Below, piece after piece: positions 39,266-47,972 of a DNA stretch of 64,000 bases; position 1 is the stretch's first letter; each line of letters opens with the position of its first letter. Below the pieces are notes generated by a model that was not told the origin of the DNA, did no database searches, and saw only the letters and a list, made by a program, of their open reading frames with translations. This stretch comes from Luteibacter sp. OK325 (lineage in GTDB: Bacteria; Pseudomonadota; Gammaproteobacteria; Xanthomonadales; Rhodanobacteraceae), in NCBI RefSeq assembly GCF_003050935.1, contig NZ_QAOX01000007.1, forward strand, positions 124,001-188,000. The letters are read 5' to 3'. A program made the translations under genes and the position numbers.

Positions 39266-40223
39266 AGGCTTTGCCAAGGGCGAACCGCCGACGGCCTCGG
39301 GCGGGACGGTTCCGCGGGTATGCTCCACCTGGGATTTCGGTGTTGCCGCCAACCAGGCTGCCTGGAAGGTGCTCGCCGGTGGTGGTCGTGCGCTGGACGC
39401 GGTGGAGCAGGGCGCCCGCGTTCCTGAGGCGGATCTGCGCAACCACAGCGTGGGCCGTGCCGGTTATCCGGATCGCGACGGCAAGGTCACGCTGGACGCC
39501 AGCATCATGGATGAGCACGGCAACTGCGGTGCGGTAGCCGCGATGGAGCACATCGCCCACCCGATTTCCGTGGCGCGCCGGGTCATGGAGCGCACGCCGC
39601 ACGTCCTGCTCGTTGGCGACGGCGCCACCCAGTTCGCGATCGAACAGGGTTTCCCGCGCGAGGAACTGTTGACTCCGGACTCGGACAAGGCCTGGCACGA
39701 ATGGCTGAAGACGGCCAGGTACAAGCCGTCTGCGAACAGCGAAGTCCGGACTTATAATGCTGGTCCGGGCGGTACGCCGGGCGATGCAAGCAATCACGAC
39801 ACCATTGGCATGCTGGCTATTGACGCCAGGGGCAACCTCTCGGGCGCCTGCACCACGAGTGGCATGGCCTGGAAAATCCACGGCCGCGTCGGCGACAGCC
39901 CGATCATCGGGGCTGGCCTTTACGTGGACAACGAGATTGGTGGAGCGACATCCACCGGTGTCGGCGAGGAAGTGATCCGCAACGTAGGCAGCTTTCTCGT
40001 GGTCGAACTCATGCGCCAGGGGCGTTCGCCCGAAGACGCCTGCCGCGAAGCGGTCGAACGCATTCTGCGGCGCAAGCCCGACGCGAAGGATCTCCAGGTC
40101 GGCTTCCTCGCCATGGACAAGAAAGGCAACGTCGGCGCGTGGGCGATCCAATCGGGCTTCTCGTACGCTGTGTGCGATGCGAAGAAGCAGGACACCCTGA
40201 TCCCCGGCAAGAGCACGTATTGA
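39204..40223 (+). CDS. Tat-exported N4-(beta-N-acetylglucosaminyl)-L-asparaginase
   Basis: A 339-residue Ntn-hydrolase of the glycosylasparaginase/isoaspartyl peptidase family. The N-terminus MDRRRFLQGATIASGVALTV is a twin-arginine signal. Body motifs follow Flavobacterium glycosylasparaginase: GYPDRDGKVTLDASIMDEHG, MERTPHVLLVGDGA, the autoproteolytic Thr nucleophile in ASNHDTIGMLAID, and GRVGDSPIIGAGLYVDNEIG plus STGVGEEVIRNVGSF. It splits the GlcNAc-Asn linkage of glycopeptides in the periplasm. AAGGG precedes the ATG. cutC follows 2 nt after the stop. Confidence 0.93.
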   Translation: MDRRRFLQGATIASGVALTVKGFAKGEPPTASGGTVPRVCSTWDFGVAANQAAWKVLAGGGRALDAVEQGARVPEADLRNHSVGRAGYPDRDGKVTLDASIMDEHGNCGAVAAMEHIAHPISVARRVMERTPHVLLVGDGATQFAIEQGFPREELLTPDSDKAWHEWLKTARYKPSANSEVRTYNAGPGGTPGDASNHDTIGMLAIDARGNLSGACTTSGMAWKIHGRVGDSPIIGAGLYVDNEIGGATSTGVGEEVIRNVGSFLVVELMRQGRSPEDACREAVERILRRKPDAKDLQVGFLAMDKKGNVGAWAIQSGFSYAVCDAKKQDTLIPGKSTY

Positions 40224-40225
40224 CG

Positions 40226-40945
40226 ATGGCACTGCTCGAAGTCGCCGCGAACTCGATTGCTTCCGCTTTCGCCGCGCAGGCGGGCGGCGCCGGTCGCGTG
40301 GAACTATGCGCGAGCCTGGACGAAGGCGGCGTGACACCGTCGCATGGCACGATCGCACTGGCGCGCGAAGGGTTGGATATTCCGCTCTACGTGCTGGTTC
40401 GACCGCGCTCGGGAAATTTTCTGTACGAGAACGCCGAGATCGAGGCGATGCTCGATGACATCGCACACTGTGCCGATCTCGGCTGCGACGGTGTGGTCGT
40501 CGGCGCACTCACCGCTGAGGGCGAAGTGGATGCCGAGGCCTGTCACTTGTTCCTGCAGGCGGCCGGTTCGATGGGCGTGACGTTTCATCGCGCATTCGAT
40601 CTTGTAGCCGAGCGCGCCGCGGCGCTGGAGACGGTGATCGAGCTGGGCTTCGAGCGCGTGCTGACGTCAGGTGGCATGCACAGTGCCGTGGCAGGTGCTT
40701 CATCCATTGCACGTCTCGTAGCACAGGCGGGTGGACGGATCGTGGTTATGCCCGGTGCCGGGATCGAGCCCGACAACATCGCCGCCTTGCGAAACGTGAC
40801 CCGCGCCCGTGAGTTCCATGCCTCGGCCAAGCGTCGCCTGCCGTCGGGGATGCGGCGCACACCTTCGGACGACCTCGGCATGGGTGGTGGTGAGATCCGT
40901 ACCGATGAAGAGACGGTGCGTGCACTGGTGGCGGCGTTGAGCTGA
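40226..40945 (+). CDS. cutC: CutC family protein
   Basis: A 239-residue TIM-barrel protein of the CutC family: LLEVAANSIASAFAAQAGGA then RVELCASLDEGGVTPSHGTI, VLVRPRSGNFLYENAEIEAM, VGALTAEGEVDAEA, VTFHRAFDL and RVLTSGGMHSAVAG. It was named for copper homeostasis in E. coli, but the biochemical role is unclear. It is coupled to the glycosylasparaginase gene (2-nt gap). A REP-like hairpin follows before the convergent ABC exporter. Confidence 0.93.
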   Translation: MALLEVAANSIASAFAAQAGGAGRVELCASLDEGGVTPSHGTIALAREGLDIPLYVLVRPRSGNFLYENAEIEAMLDDIAHCADLGCDGVVVGALTAEGEVDAEACHLFLQAAGSMGVTFHRAFDLVAERAAALETVIELGFERVLTSGGMHSAVAGASSIARLVAQAGGRIVVMPGAGIEPDNIAALRNVTRAREFHASAKRRLPSGMRRTPSDDLGMGGGEIRTDEETVRALVAALS

Positions 40946-40993
40946 TTCCACGGATCGGTCTTACAGCCCAGACGTCGGCCGCGATGGAGGACT

Positions 40994-41032
40994 GATGTGG
41001 GCTGATTTCGCCGATGAATCGGCTCCCACATC
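40994..41032. repeat. REP hairpin, ATTCAT subtype
   Basis: The perfect 8-bp ends GATGTGGG/CCCACATC enclose a CGCCGATGAATCGGCT core, forming one long hairpin between the stop codons of cutC and the ABC exporter. Confidence 0.88.
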
Positions 41033-41035
41033 ATC

Positions 41036-42799
41036 TCAGGCGACGAACTGGAGCCTGGCCAGTTCGGCGTAGAGGCCGCCTTCCCGCAACAAGGCCTCGT
41101 GCGTGCCCTGGGCGATGATTTTGCCGCCTTCCATCACGACGATGCGGTCGGCGCGTTGCACGGTGGCCAGGCGATGGGCGATGACCAGCGTGGTGCGACC
41201 CTTCTCCAACCGCTCCAGGGCATGCTGGATGGCCGCTTCCGATTGTGCATCCAGTGCCGAGGTCGCCTCGTCGAGCAGGAGCAGCGGGGCATCGCGGAGA
41301 ATGGCGCGTGCGATGGCGATACGCTGCTTCTGCCCGCCGGACAGACGCACGCCGCGTTCGCCGAGCATGGCTTCGTAGCCTTCCGGCAAGGCACTGATGA
41401 ATCCGTCCGCTTCAGCGAGGCGCGCGGCTTCGCGGACCTCGTCGTCACTGGCGTCCTCGCGACCAAATCGGATGTTGTCCGCGGCGCTGCCGCCGAAGAT
41501 GACGGTTTCCTGCGGCACCAGGGCGATTGCGCCACGTAGTTCGGGCAGGGCCAGTGCGCGCAGCTCGACGCCGTCGAAACGGATCGAACCGGACACCGGG
41601 TCGTGGAAGCGCAGCAGCAGGCTGAACACGGTGCTCTTGCCGGCACCCGAGGGGCCGACGAGGGCGACGGTTTCGCCGGGCGCTATCTCCAGATCGAAGC
41701 CGGTCAGCGCAGCCACGTCGGGTCGCGAGGGATAGCGGAACTCCACGTGGTCGAAGCGCAGCGCGCCGGTGACGGGTCGCGGCAAGGGATCGGGTGCTTC
41801 CGGTGTGGCGATGGTCGCCTTCTCGGCAAACAGTTCGCCGATGCGCTCCATGGCCCCGGCGGCCTGCAATACGTCGCCCCACACTTCCGACAGCCCGGCG
41901 ACCGAGCCGGCGGCGAAGATCGCGTAAACGACGAACTGCGTCAGCACGCCGGGGGCGAGTTCGCCGGCGATCACATCTCGCGCACCGGCCCAGAGAACCA
42001 GGGTGATCGCGCCGAAGATCAGTACGATCACCGCAGCAGTCAGGAACGATCGCATGCCAATGCGGCGACGTGCCGTGGCCAGGGCAAGGGCGATGGCGTT
42101 CGCATAGCGACGGCTCTCGACCGGTTCACGCGCATAGGCCTTGACGGCCTGCGCCGCATTCAGCGTTTCATTGGCGACGGCGGCCGCATCGGCGAGGCGA
42201 TCCTGGCTGTTGCGCGAGAGTTTCTGCACGCGACGACCGAAGACGAGGATCGGCAGCATCACCGCAGGAATGACCAGGGCGGTAAGGCCCGCAAGGCGTG
42301 GACTGGTCCAGGCCATGGCCGCGGCCGAGCCGAGCAGCATGACGGTGCTGCGCAACGCCACCGAGATGCCCGAGCCGACCAGGGTCTGCACCAGCTCGGT
42401 ATCGGTGCCCAGGCGCGAGGTGAGCTCGCCGACACGCGTGTTCTCGTAGAAACCGACGTCGAGATTGATCACATGCCGGTAGAGCGAGGTACGTAGCGCC
42501 GCGAGGGACCGTTCGCCGAGTAGCGCGATAAAAAAGTACCGGGCCGCGGTCGCGATCGCGAGTACCACCGCCAGGCCGAACAGGGCGAGGAAGGTGCCAT
42601 TGATGGTCGCGAGGCTCGCCGCCAGGAAGCCTTTGTCGATGATATGACGCAAGGCCACCGGCAGCAGCAGGGAGGCGCTGGACGAAATGCCGAGGAAGAC
42701 CAGCCAGCCGATAGCCAGGCCCTTGTTGGGCTTCAGGAAGGGCCAGAGATTGCGCAGCGCACCGATATTCCGTGACTTTTCCCTGCGTTGCTCGGTCAT
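41036..42799 (-). CDS. ABC exporter, MsbA-like half-transporter
   Basis: A 587-residue half-transporter. Six membrane helices (residues about 30-320, e.g. LAIGWLVFLGISSSASLLLPV) are followed by an ATPase domain. The Walker A is ALVGPSGAGKSTVFSLLLR, the Q-loop IALVPQETVIFG, the signature GVRLSGGQKQRIAIARAIL and the Walker B APLLLLDEATSALD. It probably works as a homodimer exporting lipids, peptides or drugs. MsbA is essential, and the family is broad, so the substrate is uncertain. The ATG at 42799 was chosen over an upstream TTG at 42829. It runs convergent to cutC. Confidence 0.9.
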   Translation of the reverse strand: MTEQRREKSRNIGALRNLWPFLKPNKGLAIGWLVFLGISSSASLLLPVALRHIIDKGFLAASLATINGTFLALFGLAVVLAIATAARYFFIALLGERSLAALRTSLYRHVINLDVGFYENTRVGELTSRLGTDTELVQTLVGSGISVALRSTVMLLGSAAAMAWTSPRLAGLTALVIPAVMLPILVFGRRVQKLSRNSQDRLADAAAVANETLNAAQAVKAYAREPVESRRYANAIALALATARRRIGMRSFLTAAVIVLIFGAITLVLWAGARDVIAGELAPGVLTQFVVYAIFAAGSVAGLSEVWGDVLQAAGAMERIGELFAEKATIATPEAPDPLPRPVTGALRFDHVEFRYPSRPDVAALTGFDLEIAPGETVALVGPSGAGKSTVFSLLLRFHDPVSGSIRFDGVELRALALPELRGAIALVPQETVIFGGSAADNIRFGREDASDDEVREAARLAEADGFISALPEGYEAMLGERGVRLSGGQKQRIAIARAILRDAPLLLLDEATSALDAQSEAAIQHALERLEKGRTTLVIAHRLATVQRADRIVVMEGGKIIAQGTHEALLREGGLYAELARLQFVA

Positions 42800-42854
42800 G
42801 CGCGGCTCATTGCTATGGTCATTCGCCAACGAATGGGGTCGACCGGTTCAGTAT

Positions 42855-43481
42855 TCAATCGAGTTGTACACGTCGCGTGAAGATGGTGGGGTGGCCGCTC
42901 AGCCACGGCACGATGTCCTGCAACAGATGCTGTGAGGGAAACACGCGGCCATAGCAGCCCCATCCGATAGCGATAGCGCCAACGACGAGCATAGCGAGCC
43001 GCCATATATTACGGCTCTGTGGCACCTTGCCCGATCGTGCCAGGCCGGCCAGGAACCAGGCCACCACGGCGGCGCCGAGGACCCCTCCCAGCCATACCTC
43101 CGACTGGCTATGCACTTTCAACACGCATCGCGAGATGCCAACGCCGACACCGATTAACACGCCCAGCGCGACCGCCGTCGTGCGCAGGGACGATCTGGCG
43201 TCGCGAGCCAGGACACCCGCGAGTGACGGCCAGACCAGAAGGGCAAGCGCGGTGTGGCCGCTGAAACCGGTGTAGTTCAGGCCGGGTGGGCCGATGCCCC
43301 AGGCCATGAACAAAAGTTTGGACAGCACCACGCTGCCGCCGCACAGTGCGACGGCGATGAGCCAGCGCCGTCCGTCTCGCCAGTAAGGCGGAGGCAACAA
43401 CAGGCAGACGGCAATCCATGCAATCAGCGGCAGGAGGATCGCACTGTCGCCGAGACTGGTGATGGCGGTCCACATCGTCAT
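42855..43481 (-). CDS. PAP2-family membrane phosphatase with altered active site
   Basis: A 208-residue membrane protein with about six spans. PAP2 motifs are present in degraded form: GFSGHTALALLVWPSLAG in place of PSGH, and SRCVLKVHSQSEVWLGG, where the third motif SR-x5-H-x3-D ends in Glu instead of Asp. The family dephosphorylates lipid phosphates such as undecaprenyl pyrophosphate or phosphatidate. The changes may alter activity. It lies between the exporter gene and the divergent tyrosine phosphatase. The start is at 43481 or the in-frame ATG at 43475. Confidence 0.85.
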   Translation of the reverse strand: MTMWTAITSLGDSAILLPLIAWIAVCLLLPPPYWRDGRRWLIAVALCGGSVVLSKLLFMAWGIGPPGLNYTGFSGHTALALLVWPSLAGVLARDARSSLRTTAVALGVLIGVGVGISRCVLKVHSQSEVWLGGVLGAAVVAWFLAGLARSGKVPQSRNIWRLAMLVVGAIAIGWGCYGRVFPSQHLLQDIVPWLSGHPTIFTRRVQLD

Positions 43482-43576
43482 GCGCCGCGGTTGATCGGGT
43501 TCATCCCTTCGGACTCGCTATCATGGGCTGCTTCTGTCTTCTAAGCGTTCTTCGGAACGGGAGTATCGCAGTACCT

Positions 43577-44014
43577 ATGTTCGAACGGATACTGATTGTA
43601 TGTGTCGGCAACATCTGCCGAAGCCCTACCGCCGAGTACCTTCTACGGCACCGCCTGGGCGACGCTGGCGGTGCGCAGATCAGTAGCGCCGGGCTTGGTG
43701 CCATGGCGGGATACCCCATGGATTCGACCTCCCTCGCGCTGTTGCGTGAACATGGGGTAGATGGTGAAGCGCACCGCGCGCAACAGCTGGACAGCGCGCT
43801 GCTGCGCCAGTCCGATTTGATTCTCGCCATGGAAAAGATTCACGTTGCAGCCATGGTCAGGATGGCACCGGAGGCCAGTGGCAAAGTCTTTCTTCTGGAT
43901 AGATGGCTGGATGGCCGCGATATTCCGGATCCTTACCGCCAGCAGCGACCTGCATACGAACATGTGTACGGGTTGATAGAGCAGGGCGTCAACAGCTGGT
44001 TACGCTATTTGTAA
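43577..44014 (+). CDS. Low-molecular-weight protein tyrosine phosphatase (Wzb/Etp-like)
   Basis: A 145-residue phosphatase. The P-loop C-x5-R-S is VCVGNICRSPTAEYLLRHRL and the general-acid Asp sits in DIPDPYRQQRPAYEHVYG. These enzymes dephosphorylate the tyrosine-rich tail of the Wzc/Etk autokinase and so allow polysaccharide polymer export. The cognate kinase gene ends at 63851. It is followed by gfcBCD homologues on the same strand, matching the Etp-Gfc content of E. coli group 4 capsule loci. Confidence 0.93.
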   Translation: MFERILIVCVGNICRSPTAEYLLRHRLGDAGGAQISSAGLGAMAGYPMDSTSLALLREHGVDGEAHRAQQLDSALLRQSDLILAMEKIHVAAMVRMAPEASGKVFLLDRWLDGRDIPDPYRQQRPAYEHVYGLIEQGVNSWLRYL

Positions 44015-44188
44015 TCGTTTGTCGTGACGCCAGTCAGTTTTCAGTCTGTTTCGGTGATGTAGTGTTCGTGGTGTGAGTCGGCATCCTCAACGAGGCGCTG
44101 GCTCCCCCCAGTCAGTGCTGCCCTTGTCTGGTCTTATCAGCAACGTTGCCAGTGCTTAACGCTCTCCTGACCGGACCTCCCACTGATC

Positions 44189-44881
44189 TTGGCTTGGCCT
44201 TCGACAAAACGCGCGTGCGTCGCGCTACGGTATCCCTGGCTTGGTGGCGTCGCGCTGGCGGCGCTTGCGCTGGCCGGTTGTTCGTCGGTCTCGCGAGGTA
44301 GCCTGGAAACGGTTCGACTCGCTATCCAGGGCGAGAAAGTCGAAGCTACCGCCGCTTCGGTGGCGGCGATCCCCTACTTCCAGTTGCAAGTGAATGCACC
44401 CGGCGGCGAAGCGATCCTGATACTTGCCCGGGCAGAGCACGGACAACTGGGTTGGTATGGCAGCGGGCACGATATCGTGTACACCCGCGACGGGCTGGTG
44501 GTGAAAACCGTCGGTCTGCCACAGAACCTCGACGACTCGGCATTTCCTGCGGAGAACCCCTTCCGGAAGGGCCTGCAGCACCTGCGTACGCCCCTTGAGT
44601 ACACGCGGCGCATGGACTGGTCGCCAGGATACCGTTACGGCGTCATCGTGAATGCGCGTCTGGAGCCGAAAGGCCTGGAAGACGTCGATATCCTCGGTAC
44701 GGTGCGCAGCTTGCGGCGTGTGGATGAGGCACTCTCGGCGCCCGGGTTGGGTATCCACATGACCAACCGGTACTGGATCGATCCGGCCGATGGGTTCATC
44801 TGGAAGAGCAGGCAGTACGTGGCACCCGGCGTGCCGCTCGAGCTGATCCAGCTGCAGCCTTACCGGGAGACAGTTCCGTGA
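44189..44881 (+). CDS. YjbF/GfcB-family capsule lipoprotein
   Basis: A 230-residue lipoprotein of the YjbF/GfcB family. Lipobox LALAGCSSVSRG is followed by the family's YFQLQVNAPGGEAILILAR, WYGSGHDIVYTRDGLVVKT and the RYGVIVNARLEPKGLEDVD region. These proteins work with GfcC and GfcD/YjbH in surface polysaccharide secretion. No ATG is available, so the TTG at 44189 is used although no ribosome site is clear. The stop overlaps the GTG of the next gene. The 174 nt upstream contain no gene that I can see. Confidence 0.85.
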   Translation: MAWPSTKRACVALRYPWLGGVALAALALAGCSSVSRGSLETVRLAIQGEKVEATAASVAAIPYFQLQVNAPGGEAILILARAEHGQLGWYGSGHDIVYTRDGLVVKTVGLPQNLDDSAFPAENPFRKGLQHLRTPLEYTRRMDWSPGYRYGVIVNARLEPKGLEDVDILGTVRSLRRVDEALSAPGLGIHMTNRYWIDPADGFIWKSRQYVAPGVPLELIQLQPYRETVP

Positions 44882-45675
44882 GCCGCGGCGGATACTGCGC
44901 GTTGGGTCTGCTGCTGTGCCTTCACGCACTGCATGCGATGGCGCAAGAACCAGAAGTGCTGCACGTGACTGCCGAGGGTGCCGTGGGCCGGCCCGGTCTG
45001 GCCGTCTATCCGTCCCGTGCCCGCTTGTCCGACGTCGCGCAGGCTGTTGATGTCGATCCTGAAGCGTATGTGCTGGGTGCCGCCTGGCTGCAGCCGGACC
45101 TGCAACGCGACCAGCTGCGCCTGCGCGCTGGCCTCGTCTACGAACTGGGTGCCATCCGCCGGCAGGCGATCGCCGCCGGGAACGATCCGCTGGCGGAGAA
45201 CGCTGCCGCCTTCCAGGCATGGGTGTCCGCGCGCACCATCACCGGCCGCCGTCCCGGCGTGGCGCTCGATCCCGGGCGCCTGGACGTGACGCCCGCTGAC
45301 AACTGGCCGGTGCACGAAGGCGACACGCTTTTCTATCCTCGGCGACCGTCCGATGTCCGCGTGGTCGGGGCCGTCGATAAAGCCTGCCGTCTGCCGCAGG
45401 TGCCGATGCAGGACGCGCGCCGTTATCTGGCGGCGTGCCCTGCGTCACGCGCCGCCGATCCCGATCTGATCTACGTCGTGCAGCCCGATGGTGCGGTGTT
45501 CGAGCAGAACATCGCGCTGTGGAACCGTGCCGCACCGCGTCCCCTGGCGCCTGGCGCCTGGATCTACGTGCCCTTCCGCCGGCGCGCGATCGCAGGTGCC
45601 GCCGACGAAGGATTCAATCGGGACGTAGCCGGTTTCATCGCGACCCTGTTGTTGAGCGACGAGGGGTGGCACTAA
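44878..45675 (+). CDS. GfcC/YjbG-family periplasmic capsule protein
   Basis: A 265-residue secreted protein: signal peptide GLLLCLHALHAMAQEP, then a GfcC domain with two SLBB/ubiquitin-like beta-grasp parts (GLAVYPSRARLSDVAQAVDV, LGAAWLQPDLQRDQLRLR, then DNWPVHEGDTLFYPRRPSDV and LAPGAWIYVPFR). In E. coli GfcC is a periplasmic member of the group 4 capsule operon. It starts with GTG overlapping the previous stop and ends in TAATG overlapping the next start. Confidence 0.85.
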   Translation: MSRGGYCALGLLLCLHALHAMAQEPEVLHVTAEGAVGRPGLAVYPSRARLSDVAQAVDVDPEAYVLGAAWLQPDLQRDQLRLRAGLVYELGAIRRQAIAAGNDPLAENAAAFQAWVSARTITGRRPGVALDPGRLDVTPADNWPVHEGDTLFYPRRPSDVRVVGAVDKACRLPQVPMQDARRYLAACPASRAADPDLIYVVQPDGAVFEQNIALWNRAAPRPLAPGAWIYVPFRRRAIAGAADEGFNRDVAGFIATLLLSDEGWH

Positions 45676-47849
45676 TGCGTCGGCATCGCTGGTGCCGTGC
45701 GGGTCTCGCCTTGTGGGCCAGCGGCGCATCCGCCGTGTATGCGCAGGAAGCCTATACGCAGAGCGACTTCGGTGGCGTGGGTCTGTTGCAGACGCCGACG
45801 GCGCGCATGGCGCAGGAAGGCGAGTTCAGCTTCGTCCTCAGTCGCACCACGCCGTATACCAACTACAACGTATCGATCCAGCCACTGCCCTGGCTGGAGG
45901 CGTCCTTCCGTTACACCAACGTCAGCAACCGGCCGTACGGTCCGGTGGGCCTCAGCGGCAACCAGACCTACAAAGACAAGTCGATCGACGCCAAGATCCG
46001 TCTATGGGAAGAGAGCCGTTGGCTGCCGGCGCTGGCGGTGGGCGCACGCGACGTCGGCGGCACAGGCCTGTTCTCCAGCGAATATGTCGTGACCAGCAAG
46101 CGGGCAGGGCCGTTCGATTTCAGCCTGGGCCTGGCCTGGGGCTACATGGGCGCGCGTGGCGACATCGCCAATCCGCTGAATTTTCTCGACGAGCGGTTCA
46201 GCACGCGTCCCACCGGCGGCACGGGAACCGGCACGTTCAGCGTCAACAAGTTCTTTCGTGGCCGACCGGGCTTCTTCGGTGGCATCGAGTACCGGTCGCC
46301 GTTCGAGTGGCTCGTGCTGAAGGCTGAACTCGATGGCAACGATTACAAGCATCAGCCCCAGAACAACAACCAGCCGCAGCGCTGGCCGGTCAATCTGGGC
46401 GCGGTGTTCCGCCTGAATCGCAATGTCGACCTCACGCTCGGTTACGAGCGTGGGAACGTCGCGACGGCGGCCGTGAACCTCCACACCAATCTCGCCAATC
46501 ATGTCGATCCACCGAAGTCTTACGATCCCCCGCCTGAACCGGTTGCGTTCGAGACAACGCGGGTCGATACCGCACAGGCGGCAGCAGGCGCATCGGATGC
46601 GAATGCGGACACCGGCACGAGTGCCACGCGTCAGGCGCCCGAACAGGTGAACTGGACGGACGTCGCGCGGACCCTGCACGACAACGCTGGCATCAGCGTC
46701 AGCAGCATCGGTCGCCGCGGCTCCGAACTGGTCATCCATGGCCAGCAGGACCGGTTCTTCTACGCTGCCGAAGGCGTGGGGCGCGCCACCCGGATCATCG
46801 ACAACCGGGTCGACGACAGCATCGGCTGGCTCACCGTGTCGAGTGAACGCAACGGCCTGAAGACGGTGGAAACCAGCGTACACCGCCCACGTTTCATCGA
46901 ACTGCTCGATCACCGGATCGACCTGGACACCTTCCGCCGCAGTGTCGAACAGAACCCGGTGACCGCCCAGGAGGAAGAAATACTGTTCCGCGAACCGGTA
47001 AGGCGGTTCACTGGCGGTTTCTCACTGGGATACCAGCAGAACGTCGGCGGGCCGGATGCCTTTGTCCTCTACCAGGTTTACGGGGCTGCCTCAGGCACGT
47101 TCAATATCAACCGTAACCTGTGGGTCGATGGCGTCGTCGCGCTCAATCTCTTCAACAACTACGACAAATTCAAGTACGACGCACCGAGCAACCTGCCACG
47201 TGTGCGGACCGATGTTCGCCAGTACCTGACCAGTTCCGACCTCACCATGCCGAACCTGCAACTTACCGGTACGCATCGTTTTGGCCAGGACCTGTATGGA
47301 CTGGCCTATGCCGGCATGCTTGAAAGCATGTACGGCGGTGCGGGCGGCGAGATGTTGTACCGGCCGTTTGGCGAGCGCTGGGCGGTCGGTGCGGACGTCA
47401 ACTGGGTCAAGCAGCGAGGGTTCGACCAGGACTTCTCGCTACGCCGCTACCACGTGGTCACCGGTCAGGCGACCGGCTATCTGGACACCGGATTTCATGG
47501 GGTGACCGTGGCGGTCAGCGTGGGTCGTTACCTGGCGGGAGACTGGGGCACGACCATCGATGTATCGCGCGAGTTCTCCAATGGCGCGCGCATGGGCGCG
47601 TACGCTACGGTGACGAACAAGTCTGGCGGTGACGGCTATGGCGAGGGCAGCTTCGACAAGGGTATCTATGTGTCGATTCCGTTCGACATGCTCCTGCCGC
47701 ACTCGTCGCGAAGCCGCGCAACGTTGTTGTGGCAACCGTTGCTTCGCGACGGTGGTGCTCGCCTGAACAAGCGTTACACGCTGTATACGATGACCAACGA
47801 CCTGGACGGCGACCTGTTCGACAAGAACCTGGAGAAGATCGCTCAGTAA
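45675..47849 (+). CDS. YjbH/GfcD-family outer membrane protein
   Basis: A 724-residue outer membrane protein of the YjbH/GfcD family. It has a signal peptide (GLALWASGASAVYAQEA) and the diagnostic N-terminus FGGVGLLQTPTARMAQEGEF and WLEASFRYTNVSN. A long series of amphipathic beta-strands follows, ending with the family's C-terminal strands (VSIPFDMLLPHSSRSRATLL). Models of this family predict a double beta-barrel for polysaccharide export. The linker at about residues 290-330 is Pro/Ala-rich. It is the last of three coupled genes; a REP pair follows. Confidence 0.88.
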   Translation: MRRHRWCRAGLALWASGASAVYAQEAYTQSDFGGVGLLQTPTARMAQEGEFSFVLSRTTPYTNYNVSIQPLPWLEASFRYTNVSNRPYGPVGLSGNQTYKDKSIDAKIRLWEESRWLPALAVGARDVGGTGLFSSEYVVTSKRAGPFDFSLGLAWGYMGARGDIANPLNFLDERFSTRPTGGTGTGTFSVNKFFRGRPGFFGGIEYRSPFEWLVLKAELDGNDYKHQPQNNNQPQRWPVNLGAVFRLNRNVDLTLGYERGNVATAAVNLHTNLANHVDPPKSYDPPPEPVAFETTRVDTAQAAAGASDANADTGTSATRQAPEQVNWTDVARTLHDNAGISVSSIGRRGSELVIHGQQDRFFYAAEGVGRATRIIDNRVDDSIGWLTVSSERNGLKTVETSVHRPRFIELLDHRIDLDTFRRSVEQNPVTAQEEEILFREPVRRFTGGFSLGYQQNVGGPDAFVLYQVYGAASGTFNINRNLWVDGVVALNLFNNYDKFKYDAPSNLPRVRTDVRQYLTSSDLTMPNLQLTGTHRFGQDLYGLAYAGMLESMYGGAGGEMLYRPFGERWAVGADVNWVKQRGFDQDFSLRRYHVVTGQATGYLDTGFHGVTVAVSVGRYLAGDWGTTIDVSREFSNGARMGAYATVTNKSGGDGYGEGSFDKGIYVSIPFDMLLPHSSRSRATLLWQPLLRDGGARLNKRYTLYTMTNDLDGDLFDKNLEKIAQ

Positions 47850-47888
47850 CCGAACTTGCCTGCAGCGACAGGTCCGCGTCGGTTCCGT

Positions 47889-47959
47889 TGTAGAAGCCGA
47901 TTCATCGGCGATAACCAGGTCGCCGAAGCGCCGGATCGCCGATGAATCGGCTCCTACAT
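47889..47959. repeat. REP pair (inverted) after gfcD
   Basis: TGTAGAAGCCGATTCATCGG (47889-47908) faces ATCGCCGATGAATCGGCTCC (47935-47954). Both are ATTCAT-subtype cores, separated by about 25 nt, between the convergent stops of the GfcD-like gene and the second ugd. Confidence 0.9.
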
Positions 47960-47972
47960 GGGGGCCTGGGGA

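Noticed and set aside
44015-44188. JUMPstart/ops element upstream of the gfcBCD group
   Set aside because: I found no GGCGGTAGCNT-type sequence in this gap or in 50932-51320, so RfaH-type control is not supported.
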